64,000 nucleotides of DNA from Lethocerus indicus (taxonomy: Eukaryota > Arthropoda > Insecta > Hemiptera > Belostomatidae), in the NCBI GenBank assembly GCA_019843655.1, contig JACDQD010000002.1, positions 38,387,852 through 38,451,851 of the forward strand, read 5' to 3'. This document shows positions 31,876 to 43,080 of the stretch, one piece after another. A program made the translations under genes and the position numbers. The stretch's first letter is position 1, and every line of letters starts with the position of its first letter. Under the pieces are notes generated by a model. That model searched no databases and was not told the origin of the DNA. It saw only the letters and a program-made list of their open reading frames with translations.

Positions 31876-32210
31876 TCTGTTATTGTTATTGGGGGTGTTA
31901 TGTTTGTCAAAAGTCAAAATACTAATTATATACTGTAGGTTTCGTGACGTTTCTGTCTCCTCTCTCTCTCTCTCTCTCTCTCGCTGCGAGGTTTGGTCTT
32001 TTGCTAGACTGCGGTTTCCGGGCCGCCATCTTCAGTAGCGCCCTGCGTCAGTAGTCACTGTTGGGGCACTTTGGATGTTTTTTTGGGGGGCATCCTCACT
32101 GTACTGTAATATTTGTCAGTATGTCAGTCATTATTATATATATATATATATATATATTATATGTTCTGTTATTGTTATTGGGGGTGTGTTATGTTTGTCT
32201 TGGATTCTGT
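31260..32210. repeat. Three tandem half-copies of family B, about 330-bp period
   Basis: Three successive direct repeats, starting near 31262, 31595 and 31925, each contain TATATACTGTAGGTTTCGTG (with small variants), a CT run, GGTCTTTTGCTAGACT, GCCATCTTCAGTAGCGC, CACTTTGGATGTTTTTTT, TAATATTTGTCAGTATGTCA, an AT run and GTGTGTTCTGTTATTGTTAT. Only the left arm of the family B foldback is present in each. Confidence 0.88.
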
Positions 32211-32462
32211 TAATCCGTTTTGAATAACCATTCTCGTGACGGTTCGACATACCGCTCGGAATAACGTCGTGCGAATTTGAAGGCTGAGTCGTTTTTTTTT
32301 TTCCCCAACTAATCGACTCATCGTCAAAGTCAACATAATTACTGTCTGGAATTATTTCACCGGAACTGGACAAAATAAATGAAACGCCATTGATTCAATT
32401 ACTTTACTGTGAGTCGGATTCAATGTACAGATATAAATGGAACACATACATTTATCTATCTT

Positions 32463-32465
<3 letters not shown>

Positions 32466-32508
<43 letters not shown>
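32466..32508. repeat. (AT)n microsatellite
   Basis: AT run of about 42 bp in XPG intron 2. Confidence 0.96.
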
Positions 32509-32513
<5 letters not shown>

Positions 32514-32990
32514 TAGCAACTGATTACTATTCACTTCGAAATTTTATAAATAATGATGGAACAAATTGAATGAAAACAGATTAGATTATTATAATTTTAG
32601 ATGCGAATAGAGTCCATAAGTCGATGAAATAATTTCGAACAGAAAGTGAACATTTGTGACTTTCACGATGGGTCAGTTGGCGCGATAGCTGCGAAATTAT
32701 TTATAATTAACGATTTTTGAGGCCGGTTGAATATAGAAAAAAAAAAATAATTTTAATGTATCCGTTTCGAATTCGCTCACGTTACGATCCAGCCGATCAA
32801 ATAATATAGTATTGCGAAATTAACAGATTTCGGCGAAAATACTCAAGAATCCGGGCTGCGCCAAAACCCTCGGGACCACGAATTTTATAAAAAAAATATT
32901 TCAACCGGGTCCATCGAACGCCCTGGTCCCGATTGCAGACTCCGGCAATTTAGAGTTTTCCCGACAATGGGCGAATTAAAAGGATAATAA

Positions 32991-33305
32991 TTAAGCGGAA
33001 GAAGGCGCATATCTTCCTAGACAGCGCAACAGTCGGGGGTGTTGTTTTTTCCGTGGGAAACGGGCCACGGTTTGTTGTGTCGTCACGGTTAACAATTTTT
33101 TGCTAACCGACCGGATCGGGAAATCATCGAACGAAACTACAGCCGAAGGGTTGGGCTCATATCGCACTCTGTAAAAACGCACTTTTTTCCCTACCCCCCC
33201 ATCGTCAAGTATGAGATGTCGTACATCGGACCGGTGGCCAGAACAATTTATTATTCGCCCAAACGATACGGTTTGTAACATAACAACAGGTATATTGCGA
33301 TACAC
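32991..33305 (-). other. Unassigned 104-codon open frame in XPG intron 2
   Basis: The minus strand is open with the readings ILDDGGVGKKVRFYRVRYEP and PIRSVSKKLLTVTTQQTVAR. Composition is plausible for a protein, but I recognise no family and see no start or splice context. A mobile-element remnant is possible. Confidence 0.25.
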
Positions 33306-33734
33306 CTACGACGTTATTGTTCCGTTATTGAAAAAATTTATTATTTAAAACGATATACAAGGTGGTAGTGCCTCGCACTTCTAAGAGATGTGGAATCTAA
33401 TCAGGACGGTTTCAGATATTCGGAAAAACACTTACGTCACGAAAAGTAAACGCCGAAATTGAAACGGGGGCGAAAAACGCTGAAAATTGAAATTTTCATT
33501 TAATCGCCTCGGATAATGACGCCGAGGTTTCTAAATTTGAGCCAGTTTCTTTTTCTTGGCGTAATCTGTTCAAAGTTTCTTTTAATAAACTCTGCCAACG
33601 GAGCGTTCAAGCGATTCAAGCTCTCGTCGCAGAAACCTCCCGTTTTATGAATTAAGTATAATTATTTGGTCGAAATCGATAAAATATCGAAGGAAAGAGT
33701 ATGAGGAAACCTCATACCTGTGTGTGTGTGTGTC

Positions 33735-34015
33735 TGTGTGGTCTGCGAGGGGTTGGAATATACTGTAGTAGGTTCGTCATGTTTCTGTCTCCTCTCTCTC
33801 GCTGCTGAGGTTTGGTCTTTTCGCTAGACAGCGGTTTGTCGGCCGCTCGCCCAATCTTCAGTAGCGCTGCGTCAGTAGTCACCGTGCCGGCACTTTGGAC
33901 GTTCAAGGACATTAGGTCACGCGAAAGTGACAGTGCAGGGCAGTGAGGATGCCCGAAAAACATCCAGAGTGCCGGCACAGTGACTACTGACGGGCGCTAC
34001 TGAAGATGGCATTAT
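33735..34015. mobile_element. Family B foldback element, copy next to XPG exon 2
   Basis: Left arm TTTCTGTCTCCTCTCTCTCG, CAATCTTCAGTAGCGCTGCG and GGCACTTTGGACGTTC. Right arm GAACATCCAGAGTGCCGG-type sequence and CGGGCGCTACTGAAGATGGC. It ends 45 bp from the low-coordinate edge of the exon at 34060-34229. Confidence 0.8.
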
Positions 34016-34059
34016 ATTTAATCTAAATACGGGCGTACAAATCGGATCTCTCTACTCAC

Positions 34060-34229
34060 AATCGTTTTCTTCTTGAGGGTCGGTACGCCCGAAACGAATA
34101 TCGGCTTGATCCTGAAAAACAGGAGTTTGCATATCCGGCGGAAGAGGGCCAACAGGTGAGAATTGGCGTTTCTGTTCGGCGCGTCGTTGTTAACGCCTTT
34201 GACGAGCTGGTGGAGCCATATCGAAACGT
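34060..34229 (-). CDS. XPG/ERCC5 exon: N-terminal nuclease (N) region, FDG motif missing
   Basis: A GTTTTACAG acceptor and a GTGAGTAG donor delimit 170 nt. With the G from exon 1 it reads DVSIWLHQLVKGVNNDAPNR and then HLLALFRRICKLLFFRIKPI. The first Asp and SIW are the conserved N-region metal-binding strand. The next strand, normally PIFVFDGGVP, reads PIFVSGVPTLKKKTI. The F-D-G is replaced by a single Ser, so the second catalytic aspartate of this region is absent while the frame is kept. Either the enzyme is inactive in this allele or six bases are missing from the assembly. Confidence 0.93.
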
Positions 34230-34394
34230 CTGTAAAACGATCGGTCAAGGAGAAATAATAATACGCACGACAGAGAACATTAGGGGTTGAAAAATAAAAT
34301 AATAAGACGGTTTTATCCGAGTTGGGGAAATACGACTTGTACGTTCAATTTCGTCACATCGCGAACAAAAACGTAAATACAATTTCGTAAGGTT

Positions 34395-34720
34395 TTTTTC
34401 TGGTCGTTTGGTCTTTCTGCGGCTAGACTGCGGTTTCGGCCGCTCGCCATCTTCAGTAGCGCTGTGTTAGTCACTGTCGGCACTTGTACTGTATCAAATT
34501 TGTCAGTTGTCTCTATAAATAAATAAATAAAAAATATATATATATATATATACGTATCTTGTTATTGGGGAATCGTTTGTCCTATTTGAATTGGGGTGGG
34601 ATTTTAATTGCCCCGAAAAACACCCAAAACGCCAGTAAGAGTGACGGTGGCGCAGCGCTACTGAAGACGGGCGAGCGGCCTAAAAACGCACCTCGAACCC
34701 TACGGTATTCCGAGCCCCAC
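34395..34720. mobile_element. Family B foldback element, upstream of XPG exon 2
   Basis: Left arm CGGTTTCGGCCGCTCGCCAT with CTTCAGTAGCGCTGTG. Right arm GGCGCAGCGCTACTGAAGAC with GGGCGAGCGGCC. The centre has a TAAA run, an AT run and CTTGTTATTGGGG. Confidence 0.75.
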
Positions 34721-35067
34721 GGTATAGCGGACCACAAACGGTACCGGTATATTATCCGCTTGTTGGATCGATGAAATGCCTTGAAACGCTGAAGTTGAAG
34801 AGCAGAAAATACACACAGGGCACATCTTACAGAAGAAGAGGGTCGTTTCCATTGGCTCGAATTGGTCAACAACCCCTCCCCACCCCGGTGATGTTCCTCT
34901 TACTTAAACTTAAAAATTTCCTTAACTTAAAAAAGGGATGTTCCTCCTCCTTATGTATAAAATGTGTCTTTCGACGCAAGCTGTACGCTATTGTTATCAA
35001 ACCGTACGGTATTCCCCCGACGAAACAGGTACGTTAAACTGATAAATACAATTTCTATACTCAATAT

Positions 35068-35480
35068 AATTATCTATTTTTTTTACCGCAGCCCGACGTC
35101 ACACATATGCGACAAGAGATATTTTTGCACGATTTACGAAGGCACGTCGAGTATTGAAAAAAATTGTTGACCTCCGAAACTGTTAAATGTACAAAGTCCA
35201 GCAAGAATAGAGGTCGTTTCGGCAGAGTCGAGTTAAATTTAAAACGGTTAAAAGATTTTGCGAAGCGAAATTATTGAAAATTCTTACTCACGCAGCCAGT
35301 TGTATAAGCGAGCTATAAAAAAAATTTCTGTAAAATAAAGTGAATTTCGTATCGATAAATTGTATATATTTTTTAAAAATACAGTTTTTTTTTTATCTAT
35401 TACAGCCCAGCATCGTCACATATTTGTGTATCAGTTTAAAAGAATACTTATTCTACTATTTTGTACTGTTCTAAATAAAA
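35068..35480. repeat. Dispersed repeat, inverted copy at 56490-57000
   Basis: Blocks such as GTCACACATATGCGACAAGA, GAGTATTGAAAAAAATTGTT, GATTTTGCGAAGCGAAATTA, TACGTATCGATAAATTG-like sequence and AAAAGAATACTTATTCTACT recur in reverse complement at 56490-57000 in the corresponding order. Nature unknown. Confidence 0.6.
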
Positions 35481-35589
35481 ACGTACGTAAAATCTATTCC
35501 AAATTTTTGGCGGATATTTTGTCCAGAAGACCCTCCTCCCCCAACCGGTCTGGCGAACGACTTAATTATTATCAATAAAATTAAACCAT

Positions 35590-35810
35590 ACAACAGCTAC
35601 AGCTGCCACATTGGGCATCGTTTCTCTGGCGTGGATGTTAATAACGGTAACAATTTGAACACCTACAGCTATGTGGTATATCTGTTTAAGTCGGACTTTA
35701 AGCTACATTTTTCGCCCAAAAATGGGGATCGACTCGGTCGATTAATTTGCGATTTATCGACTGTTGAACAGTGGATACATTTCTGTTTTTATAGTATATA
35801 CGGACACGGG
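35590..35810 (+). mobile_element. Solo 3' end of the mariner-like element
   Basis: Contains GTGGATGTTAATAACGGTAA, CACCTACAGCTATGTGG, TCGGACTTTAAGCTACATTT and CGACTGTTGAACAGTGGATA, matching the terminal segment of the element at 13242-13908. There is no other end nearby. Confidence 0.75.
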
Positions 35811-35989
35811 TGGTATTGAACGAGTTAAAGGTACAAGCCTTTTAAACAGAAATTGAATTAAAAAAAAAAAAAAAAATTTGATAAGCTTCAGAGATTCCAC
35901 TAATTGGCTGAAGTGAAATAATTACGCCCTTTAACTTATGCTGATGACTTCCGGCTTCTTCTTCTTCCGCCGCCGTCGTCGTTGCTGGG

Positions 35990-36420
35990 AAACTTTTAAA
36001 AGTTTCCCACGGGGGGCGGCGGGGCGGCCCATGGAGGCCCCGTGAAACTAGTTCGTATGTTAATGCCGGCTACTTTTTTTTTTTTTATATAATTAACGAT
36101 CGCCGGCGTAATTAAAATTTCCCAGGGCCGTGAACTGGGCCGGCGAATTGTTTGTAGCGGGCCGATTGAAGACTAGAAGAAGAGATCGAGAGCCGAGACA
36201 AGGAGGATATAACAATGGAGGAAACTAACAACGTGCGAAAGAAAAAGAAAAAAGAAAAAATCCCCCCCCCCCCCCCCACCCACCCCCGGACCCGGCCAAG
36301 ATAGAAAAATTAATACCGAAATACGCCACGGAAACGTCGACTGTGGGAACGCCAGAATCCCGGCTTTTTCCAGGGGGGGGGGCGCCCCCCCGGGCCTCGA
36401 AGAAAAAAAAGATTTTTCCC
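35990..36420. other. G/C-homopolymer region in XPG intron 1
   Basis: Contains GGGGGGCGGCGGGGCGGCCC near 36011-36032, a run of about 16 C followed by CACCCACCCCC near 36262-36289, and CAGGGGGGGGGGCGCCCCCC near 36371-36391. Such tracts can form G-quadruplexes or hairpins. No exon is evident. Confidence 0.6.
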
Positions 36421-36844
36421 ACAGCTATTGCCCGCTCTAAACACGCTCAGAGTTTATAAACAGAACAATCGAGAAGTGGACGGCATATTATTAGTAGTTT
36501 GGTTTCTGTTCGACCCCGTTAATAACCGGCCATTATCCCAGGAGAAGGAGGAGGGGAGGCCCAAGACGAGTAAACGAAAATATTTGGGCCGAAAATATAT
36601 TTTATCCACGGCAAAATATTACAATATTCCAGTGTACTATTTATTGTTATGTCAAAAACGTAATTGGTCGACAACAGAAAAATTTTGTCGCCGCCCCCCA
36701 CTAACTTTGGCCAATTACAAATATTTTATTTCTCGTCAAATTCGCCTAGAAAATAATATAGAAAATTTCGGCCGATATATATATATATATATATATATAA
36801 ATACGCGAATATTTAGGCTGAAATATATTTATTTTGTACAAAAT

Positions 36845-37080
36845 TTGTCGGCAAGACGCCTAAAAAAGAAAGTGGCCACGCGACCTAAATGATTAAATAA
36901 AATGTTAATAATAATAATAATGGGTAATTCAATTAAAAATAAAATAAATAAATAAAAAAAATAATAATAATAATAATAATTTCTCCTCTAATTGTTGACT
37001 ATTGTAGCGCTAGTGATTTCATCAATTTTGCTTATTGTATAATTTTACAGTTGTAACAATAAAAGACAAAAAAAAATTTG
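36845..37080 (+). mobile_element. 3' end of a putative non-LTR retroelement, copy 2
   Basis: Shares with the block at 29935 the ordered segments GTGGCCACGCGACCTAAATG, ATTAAATAAAATGTTAATAA, TTGACTATTGTAGCGCTAGT and a terminal AATAAAAGACAAAAAAAA. A 154-codon plus-strand frame upstream (36428-36892) ends in it and could be degraded element coding sequence, but I recognise no reverse-transcriptase motif. Confidence 0.5.
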
Positions 37081-37117
37081 TGGGCATAACAGTCGGGAAG
37101 GTTATATCGTCCACACA

Positions 37118-37120
<3 letters not shown>

Positions 37121-37175
<55 letters not shown>
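37121..37175. repeat. (AT)n microsatellite
   Basis: AT run of about 54 bp in XPG intron 1. Confidence 0.97.
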
Positions 37176-37178
<3 letters not shown>

Positions 37179-37309
37179 ATTATAAATACTACATAATGTA
37201 CTACGAATATTTTATGTAATTATAGATATTATTCGAAATAAAAGATCTAATGTGTCGATTCGACTCATACTAGTGCCGAAATACTATATAATTTCTGTAA
37301 AGTTCGGTA

Positions 37310-37685
37310 TCGAAATTACATCGACCGGTCGAAATTGTCTGCGGTGTGTACAAAAAGCTGAATGACGGTGGACCGAAGTGAGCGCTTTCCGTCACATTTC
37401 GTTTTTTTATTTTCTTAAAAGGACGCCGGTGTCGCGGTACTGCGGTTCGCCAAATTCGGTCGGGGATTATTCAAAGACGAGGATGACCGAATAAAGGTCA
37501 TTATTGCGATTCGGATCGCCGTAGTTCAACACTGGGACATTGCGGAGAAGCCGAATGAATCTTATACCTGCATTCGAAACCATCCACGGCTTATCCGTGC
37601 AAAGATGTTGTGCGACGCACTTAAAAATATGTACAACGCCGCTTGTTGTACGGTGAATTCCACAATTACTTAGTCGTCGAGCCCA
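37310..37685. mobile_element. Family A element in XPG intron 1
   Basis: Contains ACATCGACCGGTCGAAATTG, the GGTGTCGCGGTACTGCGGTT block, GTAGTTCAACACTGGGACAT and the terminal ATGTACAACGCCGCTTGTTG with GGTGAATTCCACAATTACTT. Confidence 0.8.
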
Positions 37686-37849
37686 ATATTCATCTTTCGC
37701 ATTGCCACCGGTCACGATATGTAGTGCCGTTCTCTGACGGGCTTCTAGCAACATTTGTATTATACTGATTCTTGTGTGTTCGGTATACAAAAAATCGGTT
37801 CGAATTATAAAAAAAAAAAAAAAAAATAATTTCAAAAAATCGTTTACCT

Positions 37850-38115
37850 GTAAAAACTCCTGGCACTGAAACTGGTAAAAATCCGATGGAAGCTCCAGAT
37901 TGGGCGAGAAGGTTATATATATATATATACTCTTCGACGCCGCTTAACGAGTTAATATGCAAAAGTGCATTTCTCGCAGATAAACGACCAAAGCGCTATC
38001 GCGCTTCGTCGGAACAATCCGACACCGATTTTTAAAAACCCCTTGCACTAAAAAACATTTATTAATCCGATGGAAGCTCCAGATTAGGTGAGAAGGTTAT
38101 ACTCTTCGACGCCGC
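37850..38115. repeat. Diverged units related to the 105-bp satellite
   Basis: Two partial units share AATCCGATGGAAGCTCCAGA, GAGAAGGTTATA and CTCTTCGACGCCGC with the array at 41690-43080, in reverse orientation or more diverged. One is interrupted by an AT run near 37915-37930. Confidence 0.6.
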
Positions 38116-38139
38116 CTCGTCCATTCCCGTATACTCCGG

Positions 38140-38385
38140 CTGCGGAATTCACCACAACAAGTCGTGTCGTACATATTTTTAAGTAGGTCAACATCTTGTG
38201 GCGGTGTCGGTACTGGGTTGCCCGCCGTAAATTCCGGTCGGGGGGGAATTTTTCGTTAAAAGAGAGGAGCGCTCGGAGGACGTCCTGTCTGGAGGAGGTC
38301 GACGATGACCCCGAATAAAGGCCGTTATTGTGATTGGATCGCCACAGTTCAACACTGGGACATTGCGGAGAAGTATCCCGGAATT
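38140..38385. mobile_element. Family A element fragment in XPG intron 1
   Basis: Starts TGCGGAATTCACCACAACAA and contains GAGGTCGACGATGACCCCGA and CACAGTTCAACACTGGGACA. The far terminus is missing. Confidence 0.75.
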
Positions 38386-38661
38386 GGCGTATACTCGATT
38401 TTATATTTGCCAATTATTCTTACCGTTTAAAATTTTTCCCCGGTACAATTATAAAACGATCTTTTAAATATACAGCCGTCGTCGGGGACAATGTCAAGGT
38501 GAGATGGTTTTTTTTTGAGAGAGAGAGAGTTCCGTTCCGCACCAGTTTTGTATCCGAAATACGATATTCGTCCTCCACCATCCGATACCCAGCATACCTT
38601 CGGACACTCTCGCTCTCACCATCGCCGCCGCCGCCACCACAACCGGTTTCAGATCAAATTT

Positions 38662-38662
<1 letters not shown>

Positions 38663-38701
<39 letters not shown>
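38663..38701. repeat. (AT)n microsatellite
   Basis: AT run of about 38 bp. Another of about 40 bp lies at 38949-38989. Both are in XPG intron 1. Confidence 0.95.
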
Positions 38702-38704
<3 letters not shown>

Positions 38705-38945
38705 ATTCATCGATATGTCTCGGTCAACAAGGCCGACGCTATCCGACCGGAGATGGGCTCTGACAGTTGGGTATAAAATTGTTATCGAAGTGAAATATCT
38801 TTCACGGATAACATTCGCCGAGCAATTCGAATAGCGAAAGGGCACGAAAGGCATACTGGCGATAACAAAAAAAAAAAAAACATGCCAGCTACAAGATTCA
38901 GTACCACAATTGATATTTAGAAAAATTACTACACAGATGTTTATT

Positions 38946-38993
<48 letters not shown>

Positions 38994-39852
38994 GGGAAAA
39001 TTTCTACAGAAAATGGCTCCAGTCTCAACAATATTCTGACGAAAACGCATTTTTTAAAAATTTAAATCAACCGAAAACACCCTGAAAATATTTCCCATTA
39101 TGCTACGATTATGTCTATGTATGTATACGGCTATTGTATATTTACAAGTTACCCAATTAGATGTGTCTAATGATGTATTATTGACACGATTGTAAATAAT
39201 AATGGAAGAAAAAAAAAATAATGATAATATTAGGACGATGTTATTCGAATATTTGTAAGTAATGATAACAGAATTGAAATTACGGTTGCAGTGCTGTCGA
39301 AAATTCGAACTCGTCGCGCATTTTCTCGAACGAAAAACGCGTTTACAAATTTTCCGCTTTTGCCGATCGTCAAGGTCAATTCTACCGGCGCACAAGGTCA
39401 TGCAGAAAGTTACGCCAGATACTAGAAATAGAATTTCGATCGAAAGGTCCATCAAACTTACGACATAATGGACCGAAAAAATGTCCTCGAAGACCGCGAC
39501 ACAAAGTGAACGGTGAAACCAGTGATTAAATATCTATACACTGTGTGTCTCTACAACTGTTATCGAGCTAACAACGGTATACAATCGGTCGGTGCCTCGA
39601 CTATACGTGTAAAAGCGAAATTGAACAATTCCAATGCAAAGTGTCCGAGTGATTGAAATGAGTGTAATTCAACCCTTTGCACCCTTAACTCGTACCGGAC
39701 ACATTATCGTTTGTCTCTTCTATTACGGTATCGATCGATGTATCCGTAAAGTATAATCGGGAAAAAAAAATCTAACGGTTCTTTTATATCGTCGGAAATT
39801 TGTGCAGTCCGCGGCGATTCGAGGTGAAATATTATCCACTTCCGAAACATCT

Positions 39853-40020
39853 CTATCCGTTAGTCATTTTCAGTCGAATCCGCTCTGTCTCTTCTACATT
39901 TTCTCCCGTTATCACTTTCGGATCCTCCGATATCACTTTCAATTCTCTTCTGTACGTATCGTCGTATAACAGAGGAAATATATCGCTATCGTTGGAATCG
40001 GATTCGTAGCTCGGTTCGAT
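39853..40020 (-). other. Coding-looking acidic block in XPG intron 1
   Basis: The minus strand reads NIEPSYESDSNDSDIFPLLY, DDTYRRELKVISEDPKVITG and ENVEETERIRLKMTNG before a stop. Just upstream, a block ending ICENYTDIDT stops at a GTAGGTAG donor-like site at 40113. The pattern suggests two exons of an unknown acidic protein nested in XPG intron 1, but I cannot join them with a clear acceptor or name a family. Confidence 0.3.
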
Positions 40021-41059
40021 ATTGTCTCGGCGTTATCGCACGGCTAAGAGCGTCTATATATTATTTACATTATTTTCGCTATAAACTTCAAATTATAATT
40101 CGTCGCTACCTACCGTGTCGATATCGGTATAATTTTCACAAATTTTTCTTCTATCCGCCGCATATCGGGGGGGGGATATAAATATGAATTCGAAATATAA
40201 AAACTCTAATCCGATAGACTCTACACTGCCGAATAACAGGGCTCGACTAATTCGGATCCGCAAATGCTGAATGCGGAATGTCGCTGACAACCTCGGATTA
40301 TCGAGAGCATAATAATCCATTTGTCACCGAAACCGATATATCCTATAAATAGTTTTTACGATTTGTTTTTGTCGTTAAAAACTGAAAATTATTCGCATCG
40401 TCTCCGTAGCGGAGCCCTCCTCGAGTCTGAAGACGAATTTTAAACGGCTCCGCTCCGGAGCCCTCCACAGTGCGAAGGGTTAAGTTCTCGACTCTTTATT
40501 ATGTAATATATCCAATTACCATATCGACGTTGTGCACAATACAATACAAGTATTGTTAGTCGCAACAGTGGTGTACATAAATGTACAGAGCGTACATTCG
40601 GAGAAAAATAAAGTATTTGAAATAGTATTGAGAATGTGCCCGTCAACCGAGAGGATGTAACGTTTTTTAGAAAGTTTAAATGATCGTAGAAATAAGCTCC
40701 GTCTCCGATGACGAGTGCTTCGAATCGGAACGGTATACAATCAAGCTCGGACCGTTTCCGATTTATAATTATTCCGAGAATAGATTCTTTACCGAGCGAA
40801 ATAATAAATACCTCGTTCCGTGCCGGATGCGCGATTTGTCGTTGCGAAACGGAATGACGTATTAAAATTCTTCCTGCATGGGAACGAAAACACAGCGATT
40901 GTCGGCGGAAACAATGGAGAATGAACGACGACGGTTTTTCACGAGAGTGAAAAATAACAACCGGACTGACTGCTGCGCGCTGTATATCGAACGATTTTTT
41001 GAAATTATTTTTTTATAATTCGAACCGATTTTGTGTACCGAACAGACAAGAATCCATAT

Positions 41060-41345
41060 AAAACAACAAGTGGCGTTGTACATATTTTTTAAGTACGTCA
41101 GTACATCTTTGCGCAGATAAGCCGTAGATGCATTCAGCTTCTCTATGGCGATCCGAATCGAATAACGGCCTTTATTCGGGGTCATCGTCGACCTCCTCCA
41201 GACTGGATGTTCCGAGCGCCTCGTCTTTGAAAGAAAAATTCCCCGACCGGAATTTACGGCGAACCGGCACCGACACTGCCACAAGATGTTGACCTACTTA
41301 AAAATATGTACGACCGCCACTTGTTGTGGTGAATTCGCAGTACAA
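41060..41345. mobile_element. Family A element in XPG intron 1
   Basis: Starts AACAAGTGGCGTTGTACATA and ends ATGTACGACCGCCACTTGTT with GTGGTGAATTCGC, with the CATCGTCGACCTCCTCCAGA block between. The family's terminal inverted repeats are intact here. Confidence 0.82.
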
Positions 41346-41359
41346 TGGGCGGCATCGAA

Positions 41360-41690
41360 GAGTATAACCTTCTCACCTAATCTGGAGCTTCCATTTTTAA
41401 CATTTTAGTGCAAGGGTTTTAAAAATCGGTGTCGGATTGGAAAGCTCTTCCTTCGCTTATCTGCAGAATTATGCAGGTTTTGCATATTAACTTTAAGTAA
41501 AGCTATGCGTTAGCTATGCAGCTATGGACCCATACTCAGAATGGAGATACGTTCTGAAATCGAGGCGCTTGAATCGACGATCGCGACCAAAAAGCGAAGA
41601 CGGTTCAATCACAGTACGCGAACAGCGATCTCAGCGCGCCACTAGAACAGTTCATGAATTAAAGGAACCGGAGTAAATTTCTGTTTACTA
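41360..41690. other. XPG intron 1 stretch before the 105-bp array
   Basis: Contains one diverged 105-bp satellite unit at about 41345-41420 and unique sequence. No gene seen. Confidence 0.45.
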
Positions 41691-41694
41691 TGAG

Positions 41695-43080
41695 GCCCAG
41701 GTACTGGACGGGGCGGCATCGAAGAGTGTAAACTTCCCGCCTGACCTGGAGCTTCCATCGGATTTTAAGGGATAAACTGGTCGGAATGAAAAATCCAGAG
41801 TACGGGAATGGATAAGGCGGCATCGAAGAGTGTAAACTTCCCGCCTAACCTGGAGCTTCCATCGGATTTTAAGGGATAAACTTGTTGGAATGAAAAATCC
41901 AGAGTACGGGAATGGACAAGGCGGCATCGGAGAGTGTAACATTCCTGCCTGACCTGGAGCTTCCATTGGATTTTAACGGATAAACTGGTCGGAATGAAAA
42001 AAACCAGAGTACGGGAATGGACAAGGCGGCATCGGAGAGTGTAACCTTCCCGCCTGACCTGGAGCTTCCATCGGATTTTAAGGATAAACTGGTCGGAATG
42101 AAAATCCAGAGTACGGGAATTGATAAGGCGGCATCAAGAGTGTAACATTCCGCCTGATCCTGGAGCTTCCATCGGATTTTAGGGGAAAACAATGAAAATC
42201 CAGAGTAATGGAATGGACAATCACGGTATCGGAGTGTAACATTCCGCCTGACCTGGAGCTTCCATCGGATTTTAACGGAAAAACTTGGTCGGAATGAAAA
42301 CCAGAATACGGGGAATGGATAAGGCGGTATCGAAGAGTCTAACCATCCCACCTGAGTCGGTTCCTGTGGGATATTTGGGGAAAAACTGGTCAGAATGAAA
42401 AAAACCATAATATGGAATGGACAAGGTGGCATCGAAGAGTGTAACCTTCCCACCTGACCTGGAGCTTCCACGGATTTTAAGGGATAAACTGGTCGGAATG
42501 AAAAAATCCAGAGTATGGGAATGGACAAGGCGGCATCGGAGAGTGTAACCATCCTCGCCTGAGTCGAAGTTCCTGTGGGATATTTGGGGAAAAACTGGTC
42601 GGAATGAAAACAAAACATGGATAACCTGAACGTGTAACCTTCCTGCCTGACCTGGAGCTTCCGATCGGATTTTAAGGGATAAACTTGTCGGAATGAAAAA
42701 AACCGGAGTACGGGAATGGACAAGGCGGCATCGAAGAGTGTAACCATCCCGGCTGAGTCGAAGTTCCTGTGGGATATTTGGGGAAAAACTGGTCGGAATG
42801 AAAACAAAACATGGATAACCTGAACGTGTAACCTTCCGCCTAACCTGGAGCTTCGATCGGATTTTAAGGGAAAAACTTGTCGGAATGAAAAAAACCGGAG
42901 TACGGGAATGGACAAGGCGGCATCGGAGAGTGTAAACTTCCCGCCTGACTCGAAGTTCCTTTGGGATATTTGGGGAAAAACTGGTCGGAATGAAAACAAA
43001 AACATGGATAACCTGAACGTGTAACCTTCCCGCCCGACTTGAATTGCCGAATCGGAGTATACAAAACCGGTTGGAAAGGG
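41695..43080. repeat. 105-bp satellite array in XPG intron 1, about 13 units
   Basis: Units of 102-105 bp contain GGCGGCATCGGAGAGTGTAA, CCTTCCCGCCTGACCTGGAG, CTTCCATCGGATTTTAAGGG and AAACTGGTCGGAATGAAAA. Every second or third unit in the right half carries a variant, GAGTCGAAGTTCCTGTGGGA. Because 105 is divisible by three, the minus strand stays open for 420 codons (41869-43131) with about 35-residue repeats such as LSDAALSIPVLRFFSFRP. I treat that frame as a by-product of the repeat. The array ends about 170 bp from exon 1. Confidence 0.93.

Noticed and set aside
32134..32373. A minus-strand block with DFDDESISWG as an additional XPG spacer exon
   Set aside because: The XPG exons at 34060 and 27682 already join in phase 0, leaving no place for it, and it overlaps repeat sequence.
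36428..36892. A 154-codon plus-strand frame as a reverse transcriptase
   Set aside because: No catalytic or other reverse-transcriptase motif is visible. Only the 3' end similarity to the 29.9-kb copy is supported.
39054..39455. Small secreted cysteine-containing peptide on the minus strand (LFLVSGVTFCMTLCAG start)
   Set aside because: The hydrophobic start is tempting, but the frame relies on a context next to a GTAAGT donor, runs into low-complexity sequence and resembles no family.
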